A DNA stretch of 64,000 nucleotides, taken from NCBI GenBank assembly GCA_964523575.1, contig CAZGAV010000004.1:1-64000 (forward strand), given 5' to 3'. This document shows, piece after piece, positions 1 to 8,062 of this stretch. The DNA comes from DAOUTW01 sp964523575. GTDB lineage: Bacteria > Zixibacteria > MSB-5A5 > GN15 > JAAZOE01. How positions within the stretch are numbered: position 1 is the stretch's first letter; every line of letters begins with the position of its first letter. Made by a program: the position numbers and the translations under genes. Below the pieces are notes generated by a model. It made no database searches, had not been told where the DNA came from, and saw nothing but the letters and a program-made list of their open reading frames with translations.

Positions 1-450
1 GACTGGTCGGAATGGAACGGGAGTTTCCCGACCACGACCAAAGATTTTTGGATCAGGTATGTCTATTTCGACGCCGATATTTCAGAGAACGGCCATCCAT
101 CCATTTGTGAACCGCTGACACGCACTCTGGCTGAAACCAGCGCGGACAAAGCCGTCGATGAATACCACCGACTTAAAAACGAATCAGTCAAGAAATACGA
201 TTTCTCCGAAGATCAGTTGAATATGCTGGGGTATCAACTTCTCATGCGCGGGCGGGCTGATGACGCCGTCAGGATCTTTGGCCTCAATATGGAAGTTTAT
301 CCCAATTCATTCAATGTCTACGACAGTTACGCCGAAGCTTTAATGACGGCTGGCGATACGGCGCAGTCGATCGCCAACTATGAAAAATCGCTGGAGTTGA
401 ATCCGGAAAACACCAATGCCGCGGAAATGCTTAAAAAGCTGAAGCCCTGA
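1..450 (+). CDS. TPR-containing C-terminus of a protein cut by the window edge
   Basis: The frame is open from the first base to the TGA at 448-450, so only about 149 C-terminal residues are seen and the true start lies outside. The last 75 residues form about two tetratricopeptide repeats (for example NVYDSYAEALMTAGD followed by NYEKSLELNPENTNA). This kind of LNxLGYxLL ... NPENTNA tail is known at the end of serine hydrolases, beta-lactamase-like proteins and esterases. The visible part before it carries no catalytic motif, so the enzymatic identity cannot be stated. A hairpin that could end transcription follows at 503-527. Confidence 0.75.
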   Translation, partial: DWSEWNGSFPTTTKDFWIRYVYFDADISENGHPSICEPLTRTLAETSADKAVDEYHRLKNESVKKYDFSEDQLNMLGYQLLMRGRADDAVRIFGLNMEVYPNSFNVYDSYAEALMTAGDTAQSIANYEKSLELNPENTNAAEMLKKLKP

Positions 451-502
451 AGGGCCCGGCCATTACTATCGGGGATCAATTCAAAGACTATTACCATTGC
501 GA

Positions 503-527
503 GAAGAGGCCCGAAACGGGCCTCTTC
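503..527. terminator. Perfect 11-bp hairpin between two convergent genes
   Basis: GAAGAGGCCCG and CGGGCCTCTTC pair perfectly around an AAA loop, between the plus-strand gene ending at 450 and the minus-strand gene ending at 593. The flanking T-tract is short on the plus strand and weak on the minus strand. It is probably a shared, bidirectional terminator. Confidence 0.6.
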
Positions 528-592
528 CCTTTGTACTCTGTATAGCGTCAGGGACCGAGAGGGTATTGGATAATATCCATCGGTCGCCGTTA

Positions 593-3481
593 TTACGGAC
601 AACCCGGTGTGGGGCCATCCTTGAAGACATAATTGATGATATAGACGCCGTCGCCGACGTTGACATCACCGTCGCAGTTGGCGTCGCCGCTGGCATAGGG
701 ATCGGGCTCCGGGCCACTCTTGAAGACATAATTAATTAAATAGACGGCGTCGGCGACATTGACCAAACCGTCGCCATTGGCGTCTCCATACAAAAGCGTC
801 GGCCCCGACGTATAGGCCCGCGCCAGATCAAGCGAGGCCTGCAACCCGGACAAGCCCGTGGTCGAATAAAGCCAGACCACGGAGAAAGTCCGACTTTCGC
901 CATTCTTCAGAAGCGTACCGCCGAAACTCATCAGGGCCGAATAATCGCTGGGTGATAACCCGTTCACATTGGCGGCCGCCGCCAGCTCGTTATAGGCGAC
1001 ATTGTCGGTGAAGTTATTGCCCCAGATCAAGTCGGGATTATAGATCGACCGCAAATTGAAGGCCGATTGATTCAGCATGGCGAAACCGGCCGCTCGCCCG
1101 GAACTGTAATCCTTCACATAGACCAGATTATTGGCGGCGTCATAATCGGCGACATTATTGCCGGAGTTGTTGATATCGAAATCGGTTATCAACCCCGGAT
1201 AGACAGTCAAATCGGTATCGCAGATATTTTCCAGAGTGTAGTCGGCGATAATGAAATTGCAGGTGTCGGGATTCGGCCCGCCATACCAGCGGTAATTGAC
1301 ATGACCCTGAATCCGGCCATCGGCGCTGCTGATGCGGAAAACGGTACTGTCGCCGCCGGTGGTTACGGTGTCAACCGGAATCAAACTCAGGGTGCCGAAA
1401 ACGTCACGGTAAACAGTCCGCGTATTGCCGTCTTTGACGCCGACCAATAACGATCCGTCATAAGCGACGTCGTTGCCGTTTTCGATGAAGTCCGACACAC
1501 CGGAAGTATTTCTTCCATCCAGCGTCAGGCAGGAGGTCGTGACGGCGACATTTTCGAGGCTGGTGGTTGTGTACCCTACCAGAATATCAATCGGGATGTA
1601 GATATTGGAACTGTAAGGCGCACCGTCGGTGGTGATTTCCAGCCGGTCGCCGTACAAACCGACGTCGCAGGAATCCAGTCCCTGAGTGTCATAAATCAGT
1701 TCCACCGCGCCGGAATCATCGGGGGCCACCGAGGCGGGGGCATTGATATTCAAACCCGCCAGCGATGGAGGCACATTCACGGTCACGGTAACGGTATTCG
1801 AGGTCGGGTTATGAATCCAGACGGTGTCGTACGAAACTGTCCCGACGATATTCGACATCGTCATTTCTTCCGGGACGGTGTAGGTGGAGTTGAAACCGAC
1901 CTGCGACAGCGCCAGAAGGATATTGTCATACTCGGTACTGCCTTCGCCATAAAGATCGGCGGTCGATTGCATAATCATGGCCGACCAGAAATACATACCC
2001 GAACTGGGCGTCAGGTAGGTCGTCAGGGCCCGATACCAGACCTGTTCGGCGACGTCACGGGAGGTCAGCGAGGCGGCGAAATAGAAGGCGTGATTGGGAA
2101 TTCCGGAATTGATATGGACGCCGCCGTTATCGGTTTCGATGGGATACCAGAGATAATTGTCCATGTGGTCCGGCTGTCCCGTCAGGGTCGGGTCCTCCAT
2201 ACTGCGAATAAACCCGGGCGGGCTCAGGCGAATCTCCTCACCGAGGAGCCAGTCGTCGCGGTCAACGCAAGAGCCAAAAACGTCTGAAAAGGACTCATTG
2301 AGAGCGCCCGACTGGAAACGATAAATCAGTCCGGCCGTGTAATCGGTGACGCCGTGGGAAAATTCATGGGCGACGACATCCAGCGATCCGGAAAAGGGCA
2401 GATAATTGACTCCATCGCCGTCGGCGAAATTTAAGGCCGCTCCGTTCCAGTAAGCATTATTGACATAAGCCGAATCATGGACATTAACGATCAGGTCGGA
2501 ACCGGCCCCGTCAAAACTGCTCCGCCCGAAAGTATTCCAGAAATAATCGATAGTCAATCCGGCGTTGACATGTCCCGATACGTCGGCCTTCTCGCCGGGA
2601 TTATCGTCCCAGATTTTGTCACCGTCGGGATCGGTCGAAATCGGCCCGCCGCCGTAGTAATTTTCATAGGTATATATCGGGGCCACCCGCGTGGCATCAT
2701 ACATGATGTAATCGCCGCTAAGCAGATAAATCGGGAAAGTCTGGTTGACGTCATGGACATCGGGACCTTGACCGGTGTCGGGGCCATCGAATTCGATGTC
2801 ATTGAATTTATCGATGACTTCGCCAGTCTGAGCATCGACAAAAACTCGCCAGCGCAGGCCGCCGTCGGTGGGGCTGGTGACGGTCACGAGTTGAACAAGC
2901 CGCGCGGTTTTCTGGAAGGGATAAACCACCAGTTCCGCTTTTGCCTGTAAATCATCATTGGCTGTTAAAAGTTTTTTGATTACGCCAAGAGCCTGCGTCG
3001 AGGCTGCGGCTTCCGAAACCGCGGGCTTAGTACTGATTTGTGGCGTCGGAATAAGCTGACCGCCGACCAGATAAATGGTCTGGTCATCCTCGAAATGGAC
3101 TATCGTCCGGGCGCCCCAAACCGGGATCCCTTGGTAAACCTGCTGAAATTTGAGATGAGTTTTGCCGAGGTTATCGGCTTTTTCTGATACAAGATTCAAT
3201 TCCTCATCCGGCCGGTTAATCCCGAAAGTCGCCTTTCGGCCGGCGATGAAGGCCAGAGCTTTGGCTTCCTTGTCCGCTCCGGTTAAAACTCTGAAATGCC
3301 CGGTAACCACCTGGCTGGAATTATAGCCATTGTCGATGCGGATTTCTTCGGCCCGGGCCACCCCTTTTTTCCCGGTATTATATTTATTGGGGTTATTATC
3401 GGCGGCCATGAGAGGCGCCGTCAGGAAAATCGCTGAGGCCAGCATCAGGAGAGCTGAAGCGAATTTCATTCGATGAGCCAT
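593..3481 (-). CDS. Secreted M4 (thermolysin-family) metallopeptidase with C-terminal dockerin
   Basis: This is a 962-residue exported zinc endopeptidase. A signal peptide (about residues 1-26, ending APLMAA) is followed by an FTP/PepSY-type propeptide (about 40-235) and the M4 catalytic domain (about 240-540). Zinc ligands are in HEFSH (H372, E373, H376) and NESFSD (E396). The second catalytic His lies in GGVHINSG (H456). After it come an Ig-like region, a domain of unknown type, and at 898-962 a paired type I dockerin with two calcium loops (DANGDGLVNVADAV and DANCDGDVNVGDGV). The start has a GGGAG ribosome site 6 bases upstream. The dockerin could dock the enzyme on a cohesin-bearing surface protein; a cohesin-like domain is encoded at 57202-60054. 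The catalytic assignment is firm and the docking partner is inferred. Confidence 0.93.
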   Translation of the reverse strand: MAHRMKFASALLMLASAIFLTAPLMAADNNPNKYNTGKKGVARAEEIRIDNGYNSSQVVTGHFRVLTGADKEAKALAFIAGRKATFGINRPDEELNLVSEKADNLGKTHLKFQQVYQGIPVWGARTIVHFEDDQTIYLVGGQLIPTPQISTKPAVSEAAASTQALGVIKKLLTANDDLQAKAELVVYPFQKTARLVQLVTVTSPTDGGLRWRVFVDAQTGEVIDKFNDIEFDGPDTGQGPDVHDVNQTFPIYLLSGDYIMYDATRVAPIYTYENYYGGGPISTDPDGDKIWDDNPGEKADVSGHVNAGLTIDYFWNTFGRSSFDGAGSDLIVNVHDSAYVNNAYWNGAALNFADGDGVNYLPFSGSLDVVAHEFSHGVTDYTAGLIYRFQSGALNESFSDVFGSCVDRDDWLLGEEIRLSPPGFIRSMEDPTLTGQPDHMDNYLWYPIETDNGGVHINSGIPNHAFYFAASLTSRDVAEQVWYRALTTYLTPSSGMYFWSAMIMQSTADLYGEGSTEYDNILLALSQVGFNSTYTVPEEMTMSNIVGTVSYDTVWIHNPTSNTVTVTVNVPPSLAGLNINAPASVAPDDSGAVELIYDTQGLDSCDVGLYGDRLEITTDGAPYSSNIYIPIDILVGYTTTSLENVAVTTSCLTLDGRNTSGVSDFIENGNDVAYDGSLLVGVKDGNTRTVYRDVFGTLSLIPVDTVTTGGDSTVFRISSADGRIQGHVNYRWYGGPNPDTCNFIIADYTLENICDTDLTVYPGLITDFDINNSGNNVADYDAANNLVYVKDYSSGRAAGFAMLNQSAFNLRSIYNPDLIWGNNFTDNVAYNELAAAANVNGLSPSDYSALMSFGGTLLKNGESRTFSVVWLYSTTGLSGLQASLDLARAYTSGPTLLYGDANGDGLVNVADAVYLINYVFKSGPEPDPYASGDANCDGDVNVGDGVYIINYVFKDGPTPGCP

Positions 3482-3773
3482 GTCTGCTCCCTTTCAATCA
3501 AATCATCCATAATCCTGTCAAAGAGCCCTCCCCTATAGTCGATCCAGCGCCATCGGCGGCAATGAGTCAAATACTCCACATTATATTTAACAATTCTATG
3601 ATACCCGCGGTTCTCGTCTAATATCAATTATCCTGATCTATTTATCGGGCGGAAATCCGATTTCGCTATCCGGTATAATTTCGCTTTAAATACGAATCCG
3701 AGCGAATCGTCTATTGGCATGAGATTTTCAAATATTCCGGCCCAAACCCGTTGCTTCAGACATAAGCCGGATA

Positions 3774-4238
3774 TCAGGGCATGACGAAATGAAGGACAAT
3801 CGGATTGACCAGCCGGCGATAATCGTCATAGGCCATCCGAATAAGCACCGAATGAGAGCAGGCCTTGAAAATTATGAAGGGATTGGTCGTCAGGACTTCG
3901 GCGATGTAAACATCCAGGTTGTAAATATTTCCGAACGGCGGCATGGCCCCGATTTCACAGTCGGGGAAAATCTCGGTGAATTCATGTTCCCGGGCCAGTT
4001 CCACCTCTTCGGAACCGACGACTTCCTTCAGCAGGGCGAAATCGACCCGGCCTGAAGCCGGGAGAACCGTCATCGCCGGCTTGCCCTTGATTTTGACGAT
4101 GATCGTCTTGGCCATTTGATGCCCGGAGACATGGGCCGCCTCGGCTGCTCGCTGGGCCGAATATTCCGTGTGATGAGCAATTTCCTCGAATTCAATCGCC
4201 TGCGATTTCAGGTACTCTTTTAATTTGGCCGAAGGCAT
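3774..4238 (-). CDS. YbaK/EbsC-family aminoacyl-tRNA deacylase (editing domain)
   Basis: This is a 154-residue single-domain protein of the YbaK/ProX editing family, which hydrolyses mischarged aminoacyl-tRNAs in trans in the cytoplasm. The family signature is seen in KTIIVKIKG, the VLPASGRVD strand, and the GAMPPFG loop near the active site. The ATG at 4238 is chosen because AGGAGG stands 5 bases upstream; an open frame extends 39 codons further but lacks a ribosome site. It lies downstream of serC on the same strand, separated by 296 bases and a terminator-like hairpin, so it is probably transcribed on its own. The exact tRNA substrate (Cys-tRNAPro, Ala-tRNAPro or another) cannot be told from sequence. 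Confidence 0.85.
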   Translation of the reverse strand: MPSAKLKEYLKSQAIEFEEIAHHTEYSAQRAAEAAHVSGHQMAKTIIVKIKGKPAMTVLPASGRVDFALLKEVVGSEEVELAREHEFTEIFPDCEIGAMPPFGNIYNLDVYIAEVLTTNPFIIFKACSHSVLIRMAYDDYRRLVNPIVLHFVMP

Positions 4239-4454
4239 GGCTACCTCCTGTCGAATCTGAAACCACACAGAAATAATCTCCGGAAACCGGGTATGGCAAA
4301 TCGGCCGCCGGTGACTTTCCCGCCGCCCGATATAACTAAAACTTTGTGAGAGCATACATCCGAGTTGAAATACTGAAAAGAACCTGCGATCAAGGTGTCA
4401 TTTTATATACGAAAAAACTCCCAATTCATCCAGTTATTTATTCGCATAAAATAA

Positions 4455-4480
4455 GGCCGGCGCTTTTTGCGACACCGGCC
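4455..4480 (-). terminator. Probable terminator after serC
   Basis: On the minus strand GGCCGG pairs with CCGGCC, with an inner GCG/CGC pairing, a 3-base bulge and an A5 loop. It is followed by TTATTTTATG. It lies 55 bases after the serC stop, in the 296-base gap that also carries the ybaK-like promoter region. Confidence 0.6.
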
Positions 4481-4534
4481 CTATGTTCAAGTATTTGTTT
4501 ATGATTATAGCCTATGCGGCTATTACATAAACAC

Positions 4535-5623
4535 TTATTTGTTTTGGTTCTTGAATGTCTCCATGAATTCGGCCAGTTTCAAGGCCCCCTCCAACGGCAG
4601 GGCGTTGTACAATGATACCCGCACGCCGCCGACCGAACGATGACCTTTGAGTCCGACGAATCCGGCCGCCTTGGCTTCCGAGATGAATTTCTTTTCGAGG
4701 TCCTCGTTGGGGAGACGAATGGTGATGTTCATCCAGCTCCGGCTGTCGGGTTTGACCGTTCCTTTGTAAAAATCAGGGTGGGCGTCGATCATTTGGTAGA
4801 TGGCGTCTTTTTTGGCCATGTTGACTTTTTCGACTGCGGCCAGTCCGCCCTGATTCTTGATCCACTCCAGAACCAGTTTCATGACGTAGATAGGAAACAC
4901 CGGCGGAGTGTTGTAGAGAGAATCCTTTTCGGCGTAGGTCCCATAGCTGAACATGGACGGCAGACCGTCATTGGCGGCGGCCAGTAAATCCTCACGGATA
5001 ACAACCAGTGTCATTCCGGCCGGGCCCAGATTCTTCTGCGCCCCGGCATAGATCAGCGAAAATTTCTTATAATCGATACGGCGCGAGGCTATATCCGAGG
5101 ACATATCGCAGATCAGGGGAACCTGACCGGTTTCGGGAAAAGTGTGATACTGGGTGCCCCGGATGGTGTTATTTGAGGTGACATGAAGATAAGCCGCATT
5201 TTCCGGATATGCAATATCGCTCACCTTGGGGATATAGGTGTAGCTGTCGGCCTTGGATGAGGCGGCGAGGTGCGATTTACCGATGATATCGGCTTCCTTG
5301 ATAGCCTTACTCGACCAGCTTCCGGTATCGACGTAGGCGCCGACCTGGCCCTCTTTCAGGAAATTCATCGGGATCAGCGCGAATTGAGTCGAAGCGCCGC
5401 CGGTCATAAACAGGACCTTGTAATTATCGCCCAGGCCCAGTATTTCCCTGACCAGAGCCATGGCCTGATTGTTGACCTCGTCGAATTCGGGAGACCGGTG
5501 CGAACTCTCGATAATCGACATCCCCGTCCCGCGGTAATCGAGCAGTTCTTCCTGAACGATTTTGAGAACGTCCAGAGGGAGCGTCGACGGCCCGGGATTA
5601 AAATTGAAAACTCTTTTTGCCAT
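4535..5623 (-). CDS. serC: Phosphoserine aminotransferase
   Basis: A 362-residue class V PLP aminotransferase converting 3-phosphohydroxypyruvate and glutamate to phosphoserine and 2-oxoglutarate in serine synthesis; it can also serve in pyridoxine synthesis. The N-terminal NFNPGPSTLP motif, the substrate loop MTGGASTQF, and the PLP lysine in GAQKNLGPAG (K197) are all present, and length matches the family. The ATG has GAGG 8 bases upstream. It lies 36 bases after serA on the same strand and is the last gene of the DUF1015-serA-serC operon. Confidence 0.96.
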   Translation of the reverse strand: MAKRVFNFNPGPSTLPLDVLKIVQEELLDYRGTGMSIIESSHRSPEFDEVNNQAMALVREILGLGDNYKVLFMTGGASTQFALIPMNFLKEGQVGAYVDTGSWSSKAIKEADIIGKSHLAASSKADSYTYIPKVSDIAYPENAAYLHVTSNNTIRGTQYHTFPETGQVPLICDMSSDIASRRIDYKKFSLIYAGAQKNLGPAGMTLVVIREDLLAAANDGLPSMFSYGTYAEKDSLYNTPPVFPIYVMKLVLEWIKNQGGLAAVEKVNMAKKDAIYQMIDAHPDFYKGTVKPDSRSWMNITIRLPNEDLEKKFISEAKAAGFVGLKGHRSVGGVRVSLYNALPLEGALKLAEFMETFKNQNK

Positions 5624-5659
5624 TTTATCGCCTCACTTCAAAAGCGTTGATATTCTGAC

Positions 5660-6535
5660 TTACTTTTTGACATAGTCGCCAATCAGCTGATCGACGATTT
5701 CACCGATGCGCAGGAGATTCTCCTTGGTCGAGGCCCCGATATGCGGCATTGCCAGGACATTGGGGGCGTCCAATAACGGCGTTTTTTCCGGCGGATCGGA
5801 ATACCAGACATCGCTGGCATAGCCGGCCAGTTTACCGCTTCGGAGAGCCTCGGCGACGTCTTCCTCGATGACGCATTTGCCTCGCCCGGTATTGACGATA
5901 CGGGCGCCGTTCTTGCACAGGACCAGCGTTTCCTTGTTGATCATCCCCTTGGTGTCGTCGGTCAGAGGCAAATTGAGCGAGATGTAATCGGACTGGCTCA
6001 GGACATCCTTCAAATTTTTTTTCATCTCCGCCACCGAGCTGGTTTCGACAAAGGGATCATAGGCCACGACTTTCATGCCGAAGGCTTTGGCCCGTTTGCC
6101 GATTTCGGACCCAATGCGGCCCATGCCGAGAATGCCCAGCGTTTTTTGGTAAAGTTCGGTCCGTTTAAGTTCCTTTTTGAGCCATTGTCCCTGTTTCATG
6201 GAGGTATCGCCGGTGACAATATGATTGGGGAGGGCGATCATCATGGCCAAGGCCAGTTCGGCCACGGCAATTGAGGATGCGGCCGCGGTATTGTGCACGA
6301 TGATATTCTTCTGCTTGGCGTAGTCCCGATCGACATTATCGAGACCGACGCCGCCCCGGATGACCATTTTCAGTTTTGGCGCGCCGTCTATGTATTCTTT
6401 GGTAACTTTGGTCTTACTGCGGATCAGGACGATCTCGGCTTCGGCCAGCCTTCCCTTGTCTTCGGTCACTTCGCCATATTTGGCCAGTTGGCCGGGGAGC
6501 CCCGGATCAAAAGCGTCGGATAACAGGATAAGCAT
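5660..6535 (-). CDS. serA: D-3-phosphoglycerate dehydrogenase, short form
   Basis: A 291-residue D-2-hydroxyacid dehydrogenase. The NAD-binding GMGRIG motif sits at residues 137-142, and the catalytic Arg, Glu and His are carried by NTGRGKCV and MPHIGAST. There is no C-terminal ACT or ASB domain, so the allosteric serine inhibition of the long E. coli enzyme is not expected. On sequence alone it could be another hydroxyacid dehydrogenase. The position 36 bases before serC makes phosphoglycerate dehydrogenase by far the best call. Upstream is the DUF1015 gene (20-base gap). Confidence 0.92.
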   Translation of the reverse strand: MLILLSDAFDPGLPGQLAKYGEVTEDKGRLAEAEIVLIRSKTKVTKEYIDGAPKLKMVIRGGVGLDNVDRDYAKQKNIIVHNTAAASSIAVAELALAMMIALPNHIVTGDTSMKQGQWLKKELKRTELYQKTLGILGMGRIGSEIGKRAKAFGMKVVAYDPFVETSSVAEMKKNLKDVLSQSDYISLNLPLTDDTKGMINKETLVLCKNGARIVNTGRGKCVIEEDVAEALRSGKLAGYASDVWYSDPPEKTPLLDAPNVLAMPHIGASTKENLLRIGEIVDQLIGDYVKK

Positions 6536-6555
6536 ATCTAAGCTACCTCACTTTC

Positions 6556-7800
6556 TCATTCGGTTAAGAGGTTGACCACCATGCCGCTTCGCAGCTTGGG
6601 TTCAAACCAGGTTGATTTGGGCGGCATCACTTCGCCGGCGTCGGCGACGTCCAGCAGTTGCTTGACGGTTGTCGGGTAGAGCGAAAAGGCCAGCTTGTAT
6701 TCGCCGGAGTCGACCAGCCGGACCAACTCTTCGACCCCCCGGATGCCGCCGACAAAATCAATTCGCTTGTCGGTTTTGGGGTTGTCTATGCCCAGCAAGG
6801 GCGCAAGAAAATTATCGCCGAGGATGGCGGCGTCAATCGATTTGGTCGGCGATTTCTCGTCGAAGGTTCCCGGTTTGGAACGAAGCAGGAACCATTCTTT
6901 TTCGGAATATAAACCGAAATGATGCGGCTTGTCGGGATTGACCTCGCCGTAATGAGGCGATACTTCAAATTTCTCAGAGGCCGCTTCCATCAACTCCGTC
7001 AGCGATTTGCCGCCCAGGTCTTTGACGACCCGGTTGTACGGCAGGATATTCAATTCCCGGTCGGGAAAGAGAACATTGAGGAAGAAATTGAACGGTTCGG
7101 CGCCGGTGTACTGAGGATTTTTCTCCCGAAAGCGGCGGCAGATTTCGCTGGCCGAGGCGCTCCGGTGATGGCCGTCGGCGATATAAAATTCAGGGATGGC
7201 GGCGAAGGCCTTGACCATCTCTTCCACCACGCCGGCATCGTCCACGACCCAGAGTTCGTGACGGATATTATCGACGGCGGTAAAATCAGTCGTCGGCTCT
7301 TTGACGGTTATCCGCCGGAAAATATCATTGACGCGTTCGTTGTATTTATAAGTGGTGAGCACCGGGCCCACCTGCGCTTCCAGATAGGCGATATGATTGG
7401 CCCGGTCATTGACTTTTTCAGGGCGGGTATGCTCGTGCTTTTTAATCTTGCCCTGGTCGTATTCATCGACCGATGCCAGCGCCACCAGCCCGGTTTGGGC
7501 CCGTTCATTCATGGTCAGACGATATATATAAAAGCAATTCTTCTTATCGCGAATCATGACGCCCTCATCCCAGAGGCGCATCAGATTTTTCTTGCCGCGC
7601 TTGTACACCTCTTCGCCATAAGGATCGGCCCCCTCATCGAATTCAAGTTCGGCCTTGTTGACGCGCAAAAAGGAAAGGGGATTGTTTTGGGCCATGGCTC
7701 GCGCCTCATCCGTGCTCAGAACGTCATACGGCGGCGACGCCACCAGCGCCGCTTTATCCGGGACAGGACGAAGGCCCTTGAAGGGTCTGACAATTGCCAC
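6556..7800 (-). CDS. DUF1015 family protein, first gene of the serine operon
   Basis: A 414-residue cytoplasmic protein of the DUF1015 family, recognised from the N-terminus (IVRPFKGLRPVPDK, PPYDVLSTDEA), the central FYIADGHHRSASA motif and the C-terminal PKST. Its biochemical role is not known to me with certainty. The HHR-containing central motif looks like an active or ligand site. The start is GTG with GAGG 7 bases upstream. The gene heads an operon with serA and serC, a co-location seen in many bacteria, so a function linked to serine or a related amino acid is a fair inference. A perfect TGTGA-N6-TCACA palindrome lies 28 bases upstream of the start. Confidence 0.88.
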   Translation of the reverse strand: MAIVRPFKGLRPVPDKAALVASPPYDVLSTDEARAMAQNNPLSFLRVNKAELEFDEGADPYGEEVYKRGKKNLMRLWDEGVMIRDKKNCFYIYRLTMNERAQTGLVALASVDEYDQGKIKKHEHTRPEKVNDRANHIAYLEAQVGPVLTTYKYNERVNDIFRRITVKEPTTDFTAVDNIRHELWVVDDAGVVEEMVKAFAAIPEFYIADGHHRSASASEICRRFREKNPQYTGAEPFNFFLNVLFPDRELNILPYNRVVKDLGGKSLTELMEAASEKFEVSPHYGEVNPDKPHHFGLYSEKEWFLLRSKPGTFDEKSPTKSIDAAILGDNFLAPLLGIDNPKTDKRIDFVGGIRGVEELVRLVDSGEYKLAFSLYPTTVKQLLDVADAGEVMPPKSTWFEPKLRSGMVVNLLTE

Positions 7801-7827
7801 GCTGAACCTCGCTTTCAGAGACCAATT

Positions 7828-7845
7828 TTGTGAACATTTTCACAA
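7828..7845. promoter_or_regulatory. CRP/FNR-type operator upstream of DUF1015-serA-serC
   Basis: TTGTGAACATTTTCACAA contains TGTGA-N6-TCACA, the exact CRP consensus core, with 7-bp perfect arms. It ends 28 bases before the GTG of the DUF1015 gene and 218 bases before the divergent carbamoyltransferase gene. Because the ribosome site is at about 7807-7811, the transcript must start at or before there. That puts the palindrome over the core promoter rather than at -41 or further, which fits repression better than activation. A near-identical site precedes the hydrogenase operon at 25391. Confidence 0.65.
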
Positions 7846-7905
7846 CCGCGCTAATATAATACAAACCCGGAAAATTTCAACTGAAATTAAAATTTTCGCA
7901 CCCTT

Positions 7906-7919
7906 TGACCACACGGTCA
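7906..7919. promoter_or_regulatory. Second palindrome in the divergent promoter region
   Basis: TGACC-ACAC-GGTCA is a perfect 5-bp inverted repeat, 144 bases upstream of the plus-strand carbamoyltransferase start. The rest of the 262-base divergent region (7801-8062) holds no gene. This could be an operator for either side, or chance; no known regulator is assigned. Confidence 0.3.
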
Positions 7920-8062
7920 GGCCTCGCGAGAAGTTAACATGGGATGTCAGACGGTCGAATTCGGCCGTCGTTTTCAGGAATTACTTGTTGACAGGCACCG
8001 GTTTATCCTTATCATATAGTTATCATTGTAATTCCTGCTAACATGACGGACTGGCGAGACCA

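Noticed and set aside
6919..7833. A 304-codon open frame opposite the DUF1015 gene
   Set aside because: DUF1015 is recognised by several conserved motifs on the minus strand; the antisense translation has no motif and lacks a start signal.
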